This document shows, one piece after another, positions 1 through 6,926 of a stretch of 11,196 bases of DNA. Below the pieces are notes generated by a model, which was not told the origin of the DNA, ran no database searches, and saw nothing but the letters and a program-made list of their open reading frames with translations. The stretch is from an uncultured Gluconobacter sp. (GTDB lineage Bacteria > Pseudomonadota > Alphaproteobacteria > Acetobacterales > Acetobacteraceae): positions 1 through 11,196 of the forward strand of contig CALFLO010000166.1 of assembly GCA_937880175.1 (NCBI GenBank), written 5' to 3'. The position numbers and the translations under genes were made by a program. Position 1 is the first letter of the stretch, and the number at the start of each line of letters is the position of its first letter.

Positions 1-47
1 CTACACAAGGAGTATCGTCGGCAGCGTCAGATGTGTATAAGAGACAG
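1..47 (+). other. Illumina Nextera adapter contamination (not genomic)
   Basis: Bases 1-6 match the last bases of the Illumina P5 oligo, bases 7-14 (AAGGAGTA) match the Nextera i5 index I remember as S507/N507, bases 15-28 (TCGTCGGCAGCGTC) are the Nextera read-1 overhang, and bases 29-47 are the 19-bp Tn5 mosaic end. The order is exactly that of a finished library molecule, so this is untrimmed adapter assembled onto a contig end. A short reading frame across it begins MCIRDS, a familiar adapter-derived peptide, and should not be annotated as a gene. Real sequence begins at about base 48. Confidence 0.98.
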
Positions 48-104
48 CTCTAATTACGGACAGAACCGGAAACGGTTTCACAGCGTATTGGAAGATCAGC
101 ACGA

Positions 105-662
105 ATGGAGACACTGGAACGCGCGGGGGAGCAGAGCGTTACGGCGCTTGCAGAGCTGCGCCGGGTCAGCCGCGAGGCTCATGAAGCGGTTGATGAGGCT
201 TTTTCACGTTTCGATCTTGCCGATCCGAAATCCTATGGCGCCTTCCTGACGGCTCATGCGCGTGTGCTCGGAGCCGCGGAGGCATATCTCAGCCGGCATG
301 GGGCGTCATTGCCCGTCTGGCGCCCGCGTGCGGAGCTTCTGGAAGACGATCTGCGTCAGATGGAGCTTGGCGTGCCTGTTGTGAAGGACGAACACTTTTC
401 GGACTGCGACGGGACCGCGATGGGTGTGCTGTATGTTCTGGAGGGCTCGCGGCTTGGCGGGCGGGTCCTGTCAGGACGCGTGGCGGAAGGTCTGCCCAGG
501 GCTTATCTGTCGGCGTTTCATCAGAAGGGGGAATGGCCGGCGTTTCTGGAGCGGCTCGGGCGTTATCTGGACGAAAGCGATGCGGCGCGCAGGCAGGCTG
601 TCATGGATGGCGCGGTCGCGACGTTCGCCCTGTTCGAGAAGAGCGCCGCCCTTCAGGACTGA
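105..662 (+). CDS. Biliverdin-producing heme oxygenase (bacteriophytochrome-associated type)
   Basis: Predicted soluble 185-residue heme oxygenase, which would open heme to biliverdin, CO and iron using an external electron donor. The N-terminal helix LRRVSREAHEAVD (residues 18-30) carries H26 where the proximal heme ligand lies in this family. Residues 107-122 contain GVLYVLEGSRLGG, the distal-helix signature typical of the BphO/HemO branch. Length fits the family (about 190). The ATG at 105 follows a modest GGAAG at 90-94. The frame is open only back to base 54, so little upstream extension is possible. In many bacteria this enzyme supplies the chromophore of a neighbouring bacteriophytochrome. 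Here any upstream partner is lost at the contig end, so its role could equally be iron release from heme. Its last 10 bp overlap the convergent glycosyltransferase gene. Confidence 0.85.
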   Translation: METLERAGEQSVTALAELRRVSREAHEAVDEAFSRFDLADPKSYGAFLTAHARVLGAAEAYLSRHGASLPVWRPRAELLEDDLRQMELGVPVVKDEHFSDCDGTAMGVLYVLEGSRLGGRVLSGRVAEGLPRAYLSAFHQKGEWPAFLERLGRYLDESDAARRQAVMDGAVATFALFEKSAALQD

Positions 663-2059
663 AGGGCACGTGCCGGCATGACATTCTGCGGGATGAGGCC
701 GGGAAAGGCTTCGGCAAGGCGCTCGGCGTCCTGAGGTGAAAGCATTGCGATCGCGCAGCCCAGCGCGCTGGCGTCTGGGGCCGCGAGCCGGTCAATTCCG
801 CGCAGAAGATCAATAAGACCGTGACCTTCCGCCGTCAGCACCATGAAGGATGTCATCCGGGTGTAGAGCGGCATGGTGGCGTCGATATCGGTCAGGGTAT
901 GGTCGGGAATGGCGATCCGGATTTTCTCGCCGCTGACGGGCGAGAGGACGGTATTTTCCGCGACCATGACATGTAGCGGCACCATCGGCAGAAGAGTCGG
1001 AGAGCCGGGGAGGGGCAGGTAGCGACCGGGAAGCGGATTTTCCGTGAAGAGGCAGGCGTTCCAGACATCTGTTTCCGAAACTTCCAGAACCATGATCAGC
1101 GGGTTGTAGCGTCCGAAATTTGCGTCTCCCGCTCCGATGGATGCGAAAGAGCCGGTCTGCATGTCCATCATCAGCTGTCTGGACTGACCGAGCGTGCAGA
1201 AGCGGAACTGCGGGGGCGGCTGCCGGGGGGAGGGCACGGAAAGCTGTGCCGGAGTCAGGCCCAGGCTTTGCAGAACGGCCCTGTCTGCATGCGTGATGGC
1301 AGCCTTGAGGCGCCAGTACAGATCCGTCAGCGAGGCCTGTGTGATGGATGAGGCAATCCGGCGGCTTTCGGGCAGCCAGCGGATCGCGCCTGTATATTCG
1401 GCGTCGTTGCGGTCGAAGTTCTGCCAGGCCTGTTCAGGCGTGGCGCTTGAGTTTCGCCGGAGAAAGCTTTCGTGGTCGCTGGCGGCGAAATGCAGGATCC
1501 GGCTCTCGGACCAGCTCGCGTCTCTCTGAAATTCGGAAAATGGATCGGGCAGGCTGTTGCCGATGTGGCGGGGCTGGACGAGGTGCCGGACGATACGATG
1601 GTCCGGCAGGTTCAGCAGGCCATGCCGGGTAAAGGTCTCGACCGGTGGAAAGGGGGAGGGAGCCTTGAGGCCTGAAGAGCCGAACAGGCACCAGTTCACG
1701 GGAATCATGGGGGTTGAGGCCCCAGCGGTGAACTCGGCGACAGAGCGGGCGGTTTCAAAATGCAGATATTCGTCCGCCGCCAGGATCATCATCCAGTCGA
1801 ATTCGCCCTTTCCCTGTTCAAGCGCCGTTGTGTGGAACCGGGTCTGGCGTTCCAGTCGTCCGTTCAGTGTCGTATCGGAAGACTGAACCCTGATGTCGTA
1901 AAGCGTAGCCGAGTTGGAGAGGACCGTGCCTGTGCCGTCGGTCGAATGGTCATCACAGACAATCAGCGTTGAAAAACCGATTGCCGCATGATGCGCGAGC
2001 CACCATCCGATCGTGTCGACTTCGTTGTGAACGAACAGGATGGCGGCGCTTTTCGACAT
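653..2059 (-). CDS. Glycosyltransferase, family 2-like (GT2_4/GT92-like), with an unassigned C-terminal domain
   Basis: A 468-residue cytosolic protein (no signal peptide or membrane segment seen). The N-terminal part is a GT-A glycosyltransferase of the group Pfam calls Glyco_tranf_2_4: HNE at 11-13, CDDHSTDGTG at 35-44 (nucleotide-sugar binding) and ADEYLHF at 95-101, which holds the metal-binding DxD-like position. NWCLFGSSG and LHFAASDHESFLRR further along also fit that group. Residues about 290-468 form a separate, probably beta-rich region that I do not recognise. Donor and acceptor cannot be told from sequence. The ATG lies 10 bp after the lepA stop with no clear Shine-Dalgarno, so translation is probably coupled to lepA. 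The gene ends convergently, overlapping the heme oxygenase gene by 10 bp. Confidence 0.75.
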   Translation of the reverse strand: MSKSAAILFVHNEVDTIGWWLAHHAAIGFSTLIVCDDHSTDGTGTVLSNSATLYDIRVQSSDTTLNGRLERQTRFHTTALEQGKGEFDWMMILAADEYLHFETARSVAEFTAGASTPMIPVNWCLFGSSGLKAPSPFPPVETFTRHGLLNLPDHRIVRHLVQPRHIGNSLPDPFSEFQRDASWSESRILHFAASDHESFLRRNSSATPEQAWQNFDRNDAEYTGAIRWLPESRRIASSITQASLTDLYWRLKAAITHADRAVLQSLGLTPAQLSVPSPRQPPPQFRFCTLGQSRQLMMDMQTGSFASIGAGDANFGRYNPLIMVLEVSETDVWNACLFTENPLPGRYLPLPGSPTLLPMVPLHVMVAENTVLSPVSGEKIRIAIPDHTLTDIDATMPLYTRMTSFMVLTAEGHGLIDLLRGIDRLAAPDASALGCAIAMLSPQDAERLAEAFPGLIPQNVMPARALQS

Positions 2060-2069
2060 AAGGCAGGGG

Positions 2070-3872
2070 TCAGTCCATTTTCAGGGCGGCGAGGAAGGCG
2101 CTCTGGGGGATTTCGACCTTGCCGAACTGCCGCATGCGCTTCTTGCCTTCCTTCTGCTTGTCCAGAAGCTTGCGCTTGCGGGAAATGTCACCGCCATAAC
2201 ACTTGGCCGTCACATCCTTGGACAGCGCGCCGATTGTCTCACGGGCGATGACCTTGGAGCCGATGGCCGCCTGAATGGCGATTTTGAACAGCTGCTTGGG
2301 AATCAGATCCTTGAGCTTCGCGCAGATGGAGCGTCCGCGCTGTTCGGCGACGGTGCGGTGCGAGATGAAGGACAGGGCATCCACCGGCTCGTGGTTTACG
2401 AGGATGGAGATGCGGACGAGGTCGCTCTCTTCGTAGCCGTCCATCTGGTAGTCGAACGAGGCATAGCCACGGCTGATGGATTTCAGGCGATCGTAGAAAT
2501 CGAACACCACTTCGTTCAGTGGCAGGCGATAGACGGCCATGGCGCGGTTGCCGACATAGGTCAGATCCATCTGGACGCCACGGCGTTCGGAGCAGAGCGT
2601 CAGGACCGGGCCGAGATATTCGTCCTGAACCATGATGGTCGCCTTGATCCAGGGTTCCTCGATGGTTTCGATCTTGCTGAGTTCCGGCATGTCAGCCGGG
2701 TTGTGCAGATCTTCGGACGTGCCGTCCGTCATATGCATCTTGTAGACCACGGACGGGGCGGTCGCGATCAGGTCGAGATTGAACTCGCGGGACAGACGCT
2801 CCTGGATGATTTCCAGATGCAGCAGACCAAGGAAGCCGCAGCGGAAACCAAAGCCCAGCGCCGCAGAGGTCTCGGCCTCGAAGTGGAACGAGGCATCGTT
2901 CAGGCGCAGCTTGCCAAGGCTGTCACGCAGCTTTTCAAAATCGTCGGCATCGATCGGGAACAGGCCACACCACACCACCGGAATGGACGGCTTAAAGCCC
3001 GGCAGGGCCTTGGGGGCGGGGCGCTTGTCGAGCGTGACGGTGTCGCCAACATTGCAGTCCGCGACGGTCTTGATGGCGGCGTTGATGTAACCCATTTCGC
3101 CCGGGCCGAGGCTCTCGACCGACTGCATCTTGGGCAGGAACACGCCGACCTGATCGACATGATAGGTCGCGCCGGTCTGCATCATGCGGATGCGGTCACC
3201 GCGCTTGAGGCGGCCATCCTTGATGCGGACAAGAATGATGACGCCCAGATAGGCATCGTACCAGCTGTCCACCAGCAGGGCCTGAAGCGGGGCTTCGGCA
3301 TCGCCTGTGGGGGCGGGGAGGCGATGCACGAGAGCTTCGAGCACGCCTTCGATATTGATGCCGGTCTTGGCGCTGATTTCGACGGCGTCATCGGCAGGAA
3401 TCCCAACAACGTCTTCGATCTGGGCCCGGACGCGCTCGGGTTCGGCGGCTGGCAGATCGATCTTGTTCAGGACCGGGACGATCTCGTGATTGGCGTCGAG
3501 CGCCTGATAGACGTTGGCCAGCGTCTGCGCTTCCACGCCCTGCGAGGCGTCCACGACCAGAAGCGATCCTTCACAGGCGGCAAGCGAGCGGCTGACTTCA
3601 TAGGCGAAGTCGACATGGCCCGGCGTGTCCATGAGGTTCAGCGTGTAGGTCTGACCGTCCTTGGCCGGATAGGTCAGACGGACGGTCTGCGCCTTGATGG
3701 TGATCCCGCGCTCCTGTTCGAGCTCCATCGAATCGAGGACCTGGTTTTTCATCTCACGCGCGGTCAGCGCGCCACAGGCCTGGATCAGGCGATCGGCCAG
3801 CGTCGATTTGCCGTGATCGATATGAGCGATGATCGAGAAATTGCGGATAAGGGAGAGCGGGGTATCGGTCAT
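2070..3872 (-). CDS. lepA: Elongation factor 4 (LepA, ribosomal back-translocase GTPase)
   Basis: A 600-residue translation GTPase of the EF-G-like family that acts on the ribosome during elongation or initiation stress. All G motifs are present: AHIDHGKST (16-24), GITIKAQT (56-63), DTPGH (82-86, with the catalytic His), NKID (136-139) and SAKTG (167-171). The C-terminus has the LepA-specific KCYGGDISRKRKLLDKQKEGK basic tail. The frame extends upstream to a TTG at 3920, but I chose the ATG at 3872 because MTDTPLSLIRNFSIIAHIDHG matches the usual LepA N-terminus and because a terminator hairpin sits directly upstream of the TTG. The Shine-Dalgarno is weak. A GATAAT hexamer at about 3888-3893 on the coding strand may be a -10, but no good -35 accompanies it. 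Downstream, the glycosyltransferase follows after 10 bp. Confidence 0.97.
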   Translation of the reverse strand: MTDTPLSLIRNFSIIAHIDHGKSTLADRLIQACGALTAREMKNQVLDSMELEQERGITIKAQTVRLTYPAKDGQTYTLNLMDTPGHVDFAYEVSRSLAACEGSLLVVDASQGVEAQTLANVYQALDANHEIVPVLNKIDLPAAEPERVRAQIEDVVGIPADDAVEISAKTGINIEGVLEALVHRLPAPTGDAEAPLQALLVDSWYDAYLGVIILVRIKDGRLKRGDRIRMMQTGATYHVDQVGVFLPKMQSVESLGPGEMGYINAAIKTVADCNVGDTVTLDKRPAPKALPGFKPSIPVVWCGLFPIDADDFEKLRDSLGKLRLNDASFHFEAETSAALGFGFRCGFLGLLHLEIIQERLSREFNLDLIATAPSVVYKMHMTDGTSEDLHNPADMPELSKIETIEEPWIKATIMVQDEYLGPVLTLCSERRGVQMDLTYVGNRAMAVYRLPLNEVVFDFYDRLKSISRGYASFDYQMDGYEESDLVRISILVNHEPVDALSFISHRTVAEQRGRSICAKLKDLIPKQLFKIAIQAAIGSKVIARETIGALSKDVTAKCYGGDISRKRKLLDKQKEGKKRMRQFGKVEIPQSAFLAALKMD

Positions 3873-3922
3873 GGCTGCTACATAAGGGATTATCGCAGAA
3901 ATGTCAGTAGATCTGCGCAAAA

Positions 3923-3946
3923 GCCTGCCTTTGTTAAAAGGCAGGC
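3923..3946 (-). terminator. Rho-independent terminator after the MotB-like gene
   Basis: A perfect 10-bp inverted repeat, GCCTGCCTTT (3923-3932) and AAAGGCAGGC (3937-3946), encloses a 4-base loop. Read on the minus strand the hairpin is followed by TTTTG, a short U-tract, and lies 10 bp past the stop codon of the MotB-like gene. It would end the efp-to-motor operon before lepA. The U-tract is short, so termination may be partial. On the plus strand no T-run follows. Confidence 0.7.
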
Positions 3947-3956
3947 GGAAGAGGGA

Positions 3957-4958
3957 TCAGCGATCCGTCAGACGGAACTCGATCCTGCGGTTTCTGGCAT
4001 AGGCCGCCGGTGTGCTGGCGGCGTCCAGAGGCTGGTAGTCGGCAAAGCCCGTGGCTGCGAGATGACGGGGGTCCACACCCTCGGCAATCAGCAGTTTGAC
4101 CACGGTGATGGCACGCTCGGATGACAGCTCCCAGTTGCTGGGAAAGGCGCTGTGAATCGGCTGGCGGTCGGCATGGCCATCCACGCGCAGAATCCACGGC
4201 AGGTCCGTCGGGATCGTCGAGGCGACCTGCTTGAAAGTATGCGCAAGGGTCGTGATTTCCTTGCGGCCTTCAGGTGTCAGATCGGCGCTCCCCTGCGGGA
4301 ACAGGATTTCCGACTGGAAGACGAAGCGGTCTCCGACGACATTCACGCCCTTCTGGTCTTTCAGCAGGTCCCGCAGACGTCCGAAGAACTCCGAACGGTA
4401 GCGTTTGAGCTGATTGACCTTGTCGGCCAGTGCCAGATTGAGCTTGCTGCCAAGGTCTGCAATCTGGGCGTCCTTGCCCTGTTCGGCCTTCTTTTCAATG
4501 TCGAGGGCGTTGCTGATCGCCTGAAGCTGGCGGGTCAGTTCCTCGATCTGGGCCTGAAGGTCCGAGATCTTGCTGTTCTGCTGCTTGCTCGTGTCATCGG
4601 CAGAAGCCAGAGCCTGATCCTTTGACTGAAGCTGCCCCGTCAGGGCGGCGATCTGGGTCGAAAGGGTCTGGAGCTGGACCTGGTTGTGCTGCTTCTCGTC
4701 CGACAGCGTGGCGACGGTCGAGGACAGGGTTTTGTTCTTGTCCTCCGTCATCGACAGCATGTGCGAGAGTTCAGCCAACTGCTTTTGCAGGGCATCGAGC
4801 GTATGTTCACGCCGGGCCAGCGACACCGAGAGGAACTGCTGTCCCACGACGAACACCAGCAGGACGAATGTCACGACCATCAGCAGGGTGGACAGGGCGT
4901 CCACATAGCCGGGCCAGGCATCGAGGGCGTTGTGTGATCCGCGTCTGCGCCGGGCCAT
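3957..4958 (-). CDS. MotB-like peptidoglycan-binding OmpA family protein with long coiled coil (motor/stator subunit)
   Basis: A 333-residue inner-membrane protein with a short basic cytosolic N-terminus (MARRRRG), one membrane span at about 18-39, a long heptad-rich Gln/Leu/Ser/Lys coiled coil at about 48-200, and a C-terminal OmpA/MotB domain at about 205-333. D20 in WPGYVDALSTLL sits where MotB has its proton-carrying aspartate. The OmpA domain keeps GHADR (D264) and LSSERA (R282), the pair that binds diaminopimelate in peptidoglycan, plus a terminal RNRRIEFRL. It should pair with the MotA-like protein encoded 3 bp upstream to form a proton channel anchored to the wall. The coil is far longer than the linker of flagellar MotB. 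An AGGG lies 7 bases before the ATG. It is not a flagellar gene by context. Substrate or output is unknown. Confidence 0.85.
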   Translation of the reverse strand: MARRRRGSHNALDAWPGYVDALSTLLMVVTFVLLVFVVGQQFLSVSLARREHTLDALQKQLAELSHMLSMTEDKNKTLSSTVATLSDEKQHNQVQLQTLSTQIAALTGQLQSKDQALASADDTSKQQNSKISDLQAQIEELTRQLQAISNALDIEKKAEQGKDAQIADLGSKLNLALADKVNQLKRYRSEFFGRLRDLLKDQKGVNVVGDRFVFQSEILFPQGSADLTPEGRKEITTLAHTFKQVASTIPTDLPWILRVDGHADRQPIHSAFPSNWELSSERAITVVKLLIAEGVDPRHLAATGFADYQPLDAASTPAAYARNRRIEFRLTDR

Positions 4959-4961
4959 GGA

Positions 4962-6098
4962 TCAGCCCTGCCTGCCGGGAGGGGGCGTCGTATTGCCGGA
5001 CGCTGCCGCGATCGTGCGGGCCAGAACGCGCAGATCGTTGCGAAGCTCCCCGATCGTCTGGGCGCGGCCTTCCTGCATGTCCTGGATCAGGCGGCTGAGA
5101 TGCGTCTCGATCCGCAGAAGGGCTGTTCCCTGCGAACCCGGACCCTCATCGCCCATGTGGCGCAGAAGGGCGGTCTGGGTTTCGGCCGTGCGCGTCATGA
5201 GCGTCTGGTTTGCGGCCAAGAGGTCCGTCATCCCGCGCAGGCGTTCCTGAAGGCTGTCGAGCATATGCAGCTCGCGAACGCGGTTCTCTTCGCTGCGGGA
5301 GACGGCGTTCTGAAGTGTTTCCAGATTTTCGGCGGTCTGTTCCAGCAGGGCCTGAACATAGGCCGGGACGGGAGCGCCATCGCTGTCGATGGACGTGTTG
5401 CCGCTGACACGCGTCACACCGGCCAGCCATTCTTCCAGTTCGTTGAAGAAGCGGGTCTGGGCCTGTCCTGCCGTGAGGTCTAGAAAGCCCAAAACCAGTG
5501 CGCCGGCCAGACCGAACATCGAGCCCGAGAACGCCGTGGACATGCCCGCGAGCGGCCCGGCCAGTCCGGTCTTGAGCTGGTTGAACATGACGTCCATGTC
5601 CCCACCGCCCGCGGACATGCCGCCGATGACGCCGGCAATCGAGCTGACCGTCAGCAGAAGTCCGTAGAACGTCCCCAGCAGACCCAGAAAGATCAGCAGC
5701 TGCGTCATGTAACGCGAGATTTCCCGGCTTTCATCCAGACGCGAGGACAGGCTGTCGAGCATGGCCTGTGTCGTCTGGGTAGAAAGAGTCAGGCGATCCG
5801 TGCGGTTGCGGGCGGCCAGCATGCTGGCCATCGGCGCGAGCAGGCGCGGTGCCTTGGGTGCGGCCAGACCAGCGCGCGGCTGGCGCAGGAGCTCAACCCA
5901 TTGCACTTCCGGCATCAGGCGCTGGACGACATGGAGGTTCCACAGGATCCCCAGCAGGAGCACGCCAAGGATGATGGCGTCGAGCTTAGGGTTCGCGCTG
6001 AAGGCGTGGAGCAGGGTCGTGCCCATTGTCGCGGCCAGAAGGCCGACCGCGACAAGGAAAACGGCCATTCGCAGAAGATAGGTCGTAGGACGTGTCAC
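4962..6098 (-). CDS. MotA/TolQ/ExbB-like proton channel family protein
   Basis: A 378-residue polytopic membrane protein with four predicted spans at about 11-32, 38-58, 128-157 and 180-207. The third contains LGLLGTFYGLLLT (138-150) and the fourth GMSTAFSGSMFGLAGAL (185-201), the small-residue helices that line the channel in ExbB, TolQ and MotA. Residues about 210-378 form a long cytosolic tail, largely helical with heptad-like stretches (about 245-312, 325-362), ending in a Pro/Gly tail. The start is GTG at 6098, with AGGAA nine bases upstream. Gaps are 18 bp to the gene before it and 3 bp to the MotB-like gene after it, so the two subunits are probably translationally coupled. Expected role: five-subunit ring around a MotB-like dimer, converting proton flow to rotation. 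What it drives is unknown. Confidence 0.85.
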   Translation of the reverse strand: MTRPTTYLLRMAVFLVAVGLLAATMGTTLLHAFSANPKLDAIILGVLLLGILWNLHVVQRLMPEVQWVELLRQPRAGLAAPKAPRLLAPMASMLAARNRTDRLTLSTQTTQAMLDSLSSRLDESREISRYMTQLLIFLGLLGTFYGLLLTVSSIAGVIGGMSAGGGDMDVMFNQLKTGLAGPLAGMSTAFSGSMFGLAGALVLGFLDLTAGQAQTRFFNELEEWLAGVTRVSGNTSIDSDGAPVPAYVQALLEQTAENLETLQNAVSRSEENRVRELHMLDSLQERLRGMTDLLAANQTLMTRTAETQTALLRHMGDEGPGSQGTALLRIETHLSRLIQDMQEGRAQTIGELRNDLRVLARTIAAASGNTTPPPGRQG

Positions 6099-6116
6099 GG
6101 CGTGTCTTTCCTGATG

Positions 6117-6866
6117 TTATTTTGGCATGCCGTTTGCGGAAGGGGCGGGGGTGTCGACGGGATTTGTCTCGATGACAACATCCAGCCGGTCAGCAGGCGC
6201 AGTATCTCCGGCATCTGGCCGCCCGAGCGCGCGGGGATAGAGACGGGTTGTGGCGACACCTGCGTGAATGAAAATCGAGCGGACGGCGAGCGCCCGTGCC
6301 AGTGCGATGCGGCGCGGCATGGAGACATCATCGCCCGGCAATGCCGCGTGTGCAATCAGCAGCACGCGCTGCTCGGGGTGATGGGACAGTTCGGTTCCAT
6401 AGTCCTGGATCGCCTTGAGGCTTTCGGCGTTCAGGGCCTCGCTTCCGGACCGGAACAGGACCCGTAACCCGCCATCCGGCAGGGGCGCCGTATGGCTTGC
6501 GGCATCAGCGACCGCCGTCACGTCGGCCGGGGGGACGGGCGGATGGAGCTGGACAGGAACGAAAGGCGGCGGCAGGACGACTGGCGGCGGCGGTGCCGGG
6601 GGAACGCCGGGGACGGTCGCATGGGCAGGCGCGCTCCTGACAGGCGTTGCTGCAGGGGCCGTCGCGGGCGCCGGACTCTTTTCCGCCGTTTTATGGACAA
6701 CATGGCCCGCCGGGTGGGTTTTGGGAGCAGTTTTTTTGGCTGAGGGGGCTGTTTTGGCCTGAGGCAGATCATCCAGATTACTGGTGACCTGTGCCTGTGC
6801 GGCGGACAGCGGAAGGCAGGCCAGAAAGGCCGCCAGAGGAAGGGAGAAGGGGATCGGCCTGTACAT
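6117..6866 (-). CDS. Secreted Pro-rich protein with a degenerate OmpA-like domain
   Basis: A 249-residue predicted periplasmic protein. Residues 1-25 look like a signal peptide with cleavage after AQA. Residues 27-130 are low-complexity: a Lys/Ala/Pro part (KTAPSAKKTAPKTHP) followed by a polyproline-rich part (86-113, including PPAPPPP). Residues about 131-233 resemble an OmpA C-terminal domain: a strand GGLRVLF, helix SEALNAESLKAIQDY, and LARALAVRSIFIHAGV corresponding to the LSxxRAxxV helix, with R191 kept. The usual GHxD peptidoglycan aspartate is replaced by AHAALPGDD, so binding may be altered. AGGA (complement of 6877-6880) precedes the ATG by 10 bases. The gene is followed after 18 bp by the MotA-like gene, which suggests it works with that channel. 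The Lys/Pro-rich spacer recalls TonB, but no TonB C-terminal domain is visible. Confidence 0.7.
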   Translation of the reverse strand: MYRPIPFSLPLAAFLACLPLSAAQAQVTSNLDDLPQAKTAPSAKKTAPKTHPAGHVVHKTAEKSPAPATAPAATPVRSAPAHATVPGVPPAPPPPVVLPPPFVPVQLHPPVPPADVTAVADAASHTAPLPDGGLRVLFRSGSEALNAESLKAIQDYGTELSHHPEQRVLLIAHAALPGDDVSMPRRIALARALAVRSIFIHAGVATTRLYPRALGRPDAGDTAPADRLDVVIETNPVDTPAPSANGMPK

Positions 6867-6888
6867 GTCAGACCGATCCTAGACGACG

Positions 6889-6917
6889 CCTCACGACTCC
6901 CGCAATGGGGCGTGAGG
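6889..6917 (-). terminator. Hairpin between the phosphatase and OmpA-like genes (possible attenuator or weak terminator)
   Basis: CCTCACG at 6889-6895 and CGTGAGG at 6911-6917 form a perfect 7-bp stem, and the loop contains a second 3-base GC pairing (CCC with GGG) next to it. It lies in the 60-bp gap between the phosphatase stop and the OmpA-like start. No T-run follows on the minus strand, so it is more likely a partial terminator, an mRNA-processing or stability structure, or chance, than a full terminator. Confidence 0.3.
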
Positions 6918-6926
6918 GCAGTTTCG

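Noticed and set aside
29..47. Tn5 mosaic end, as if from a natural transposon
   Set aside because: It is directly preceded by the Nextera overhang, an index and P5 sequence, so it is library adapter. No transposase gene or second end is present.
31..249. 72-residue reading frame beginning MCIRDS
   Set aside because: It starts inside the adapter and then runs out of frame over the heme oxygenase gene; it is an artefact.
2040..4124. 694-codon plus-strand open frame
   Set aside because: It lies opposite lepA and part of the MotB-like gene. Long antisense frames are common in GC-rich coding DNA, and lepA on the other strand is unmistakable.
3957..6098. Zorya defence system (ZorA/ZorB) or flagellar motAB
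   Set aside because: The channel pair fits in general form, but no ZorC, ZorD, ZorE or flagellar/chemotaxis genes are present, and the flanks are housekeeping genes (efp, lepA).
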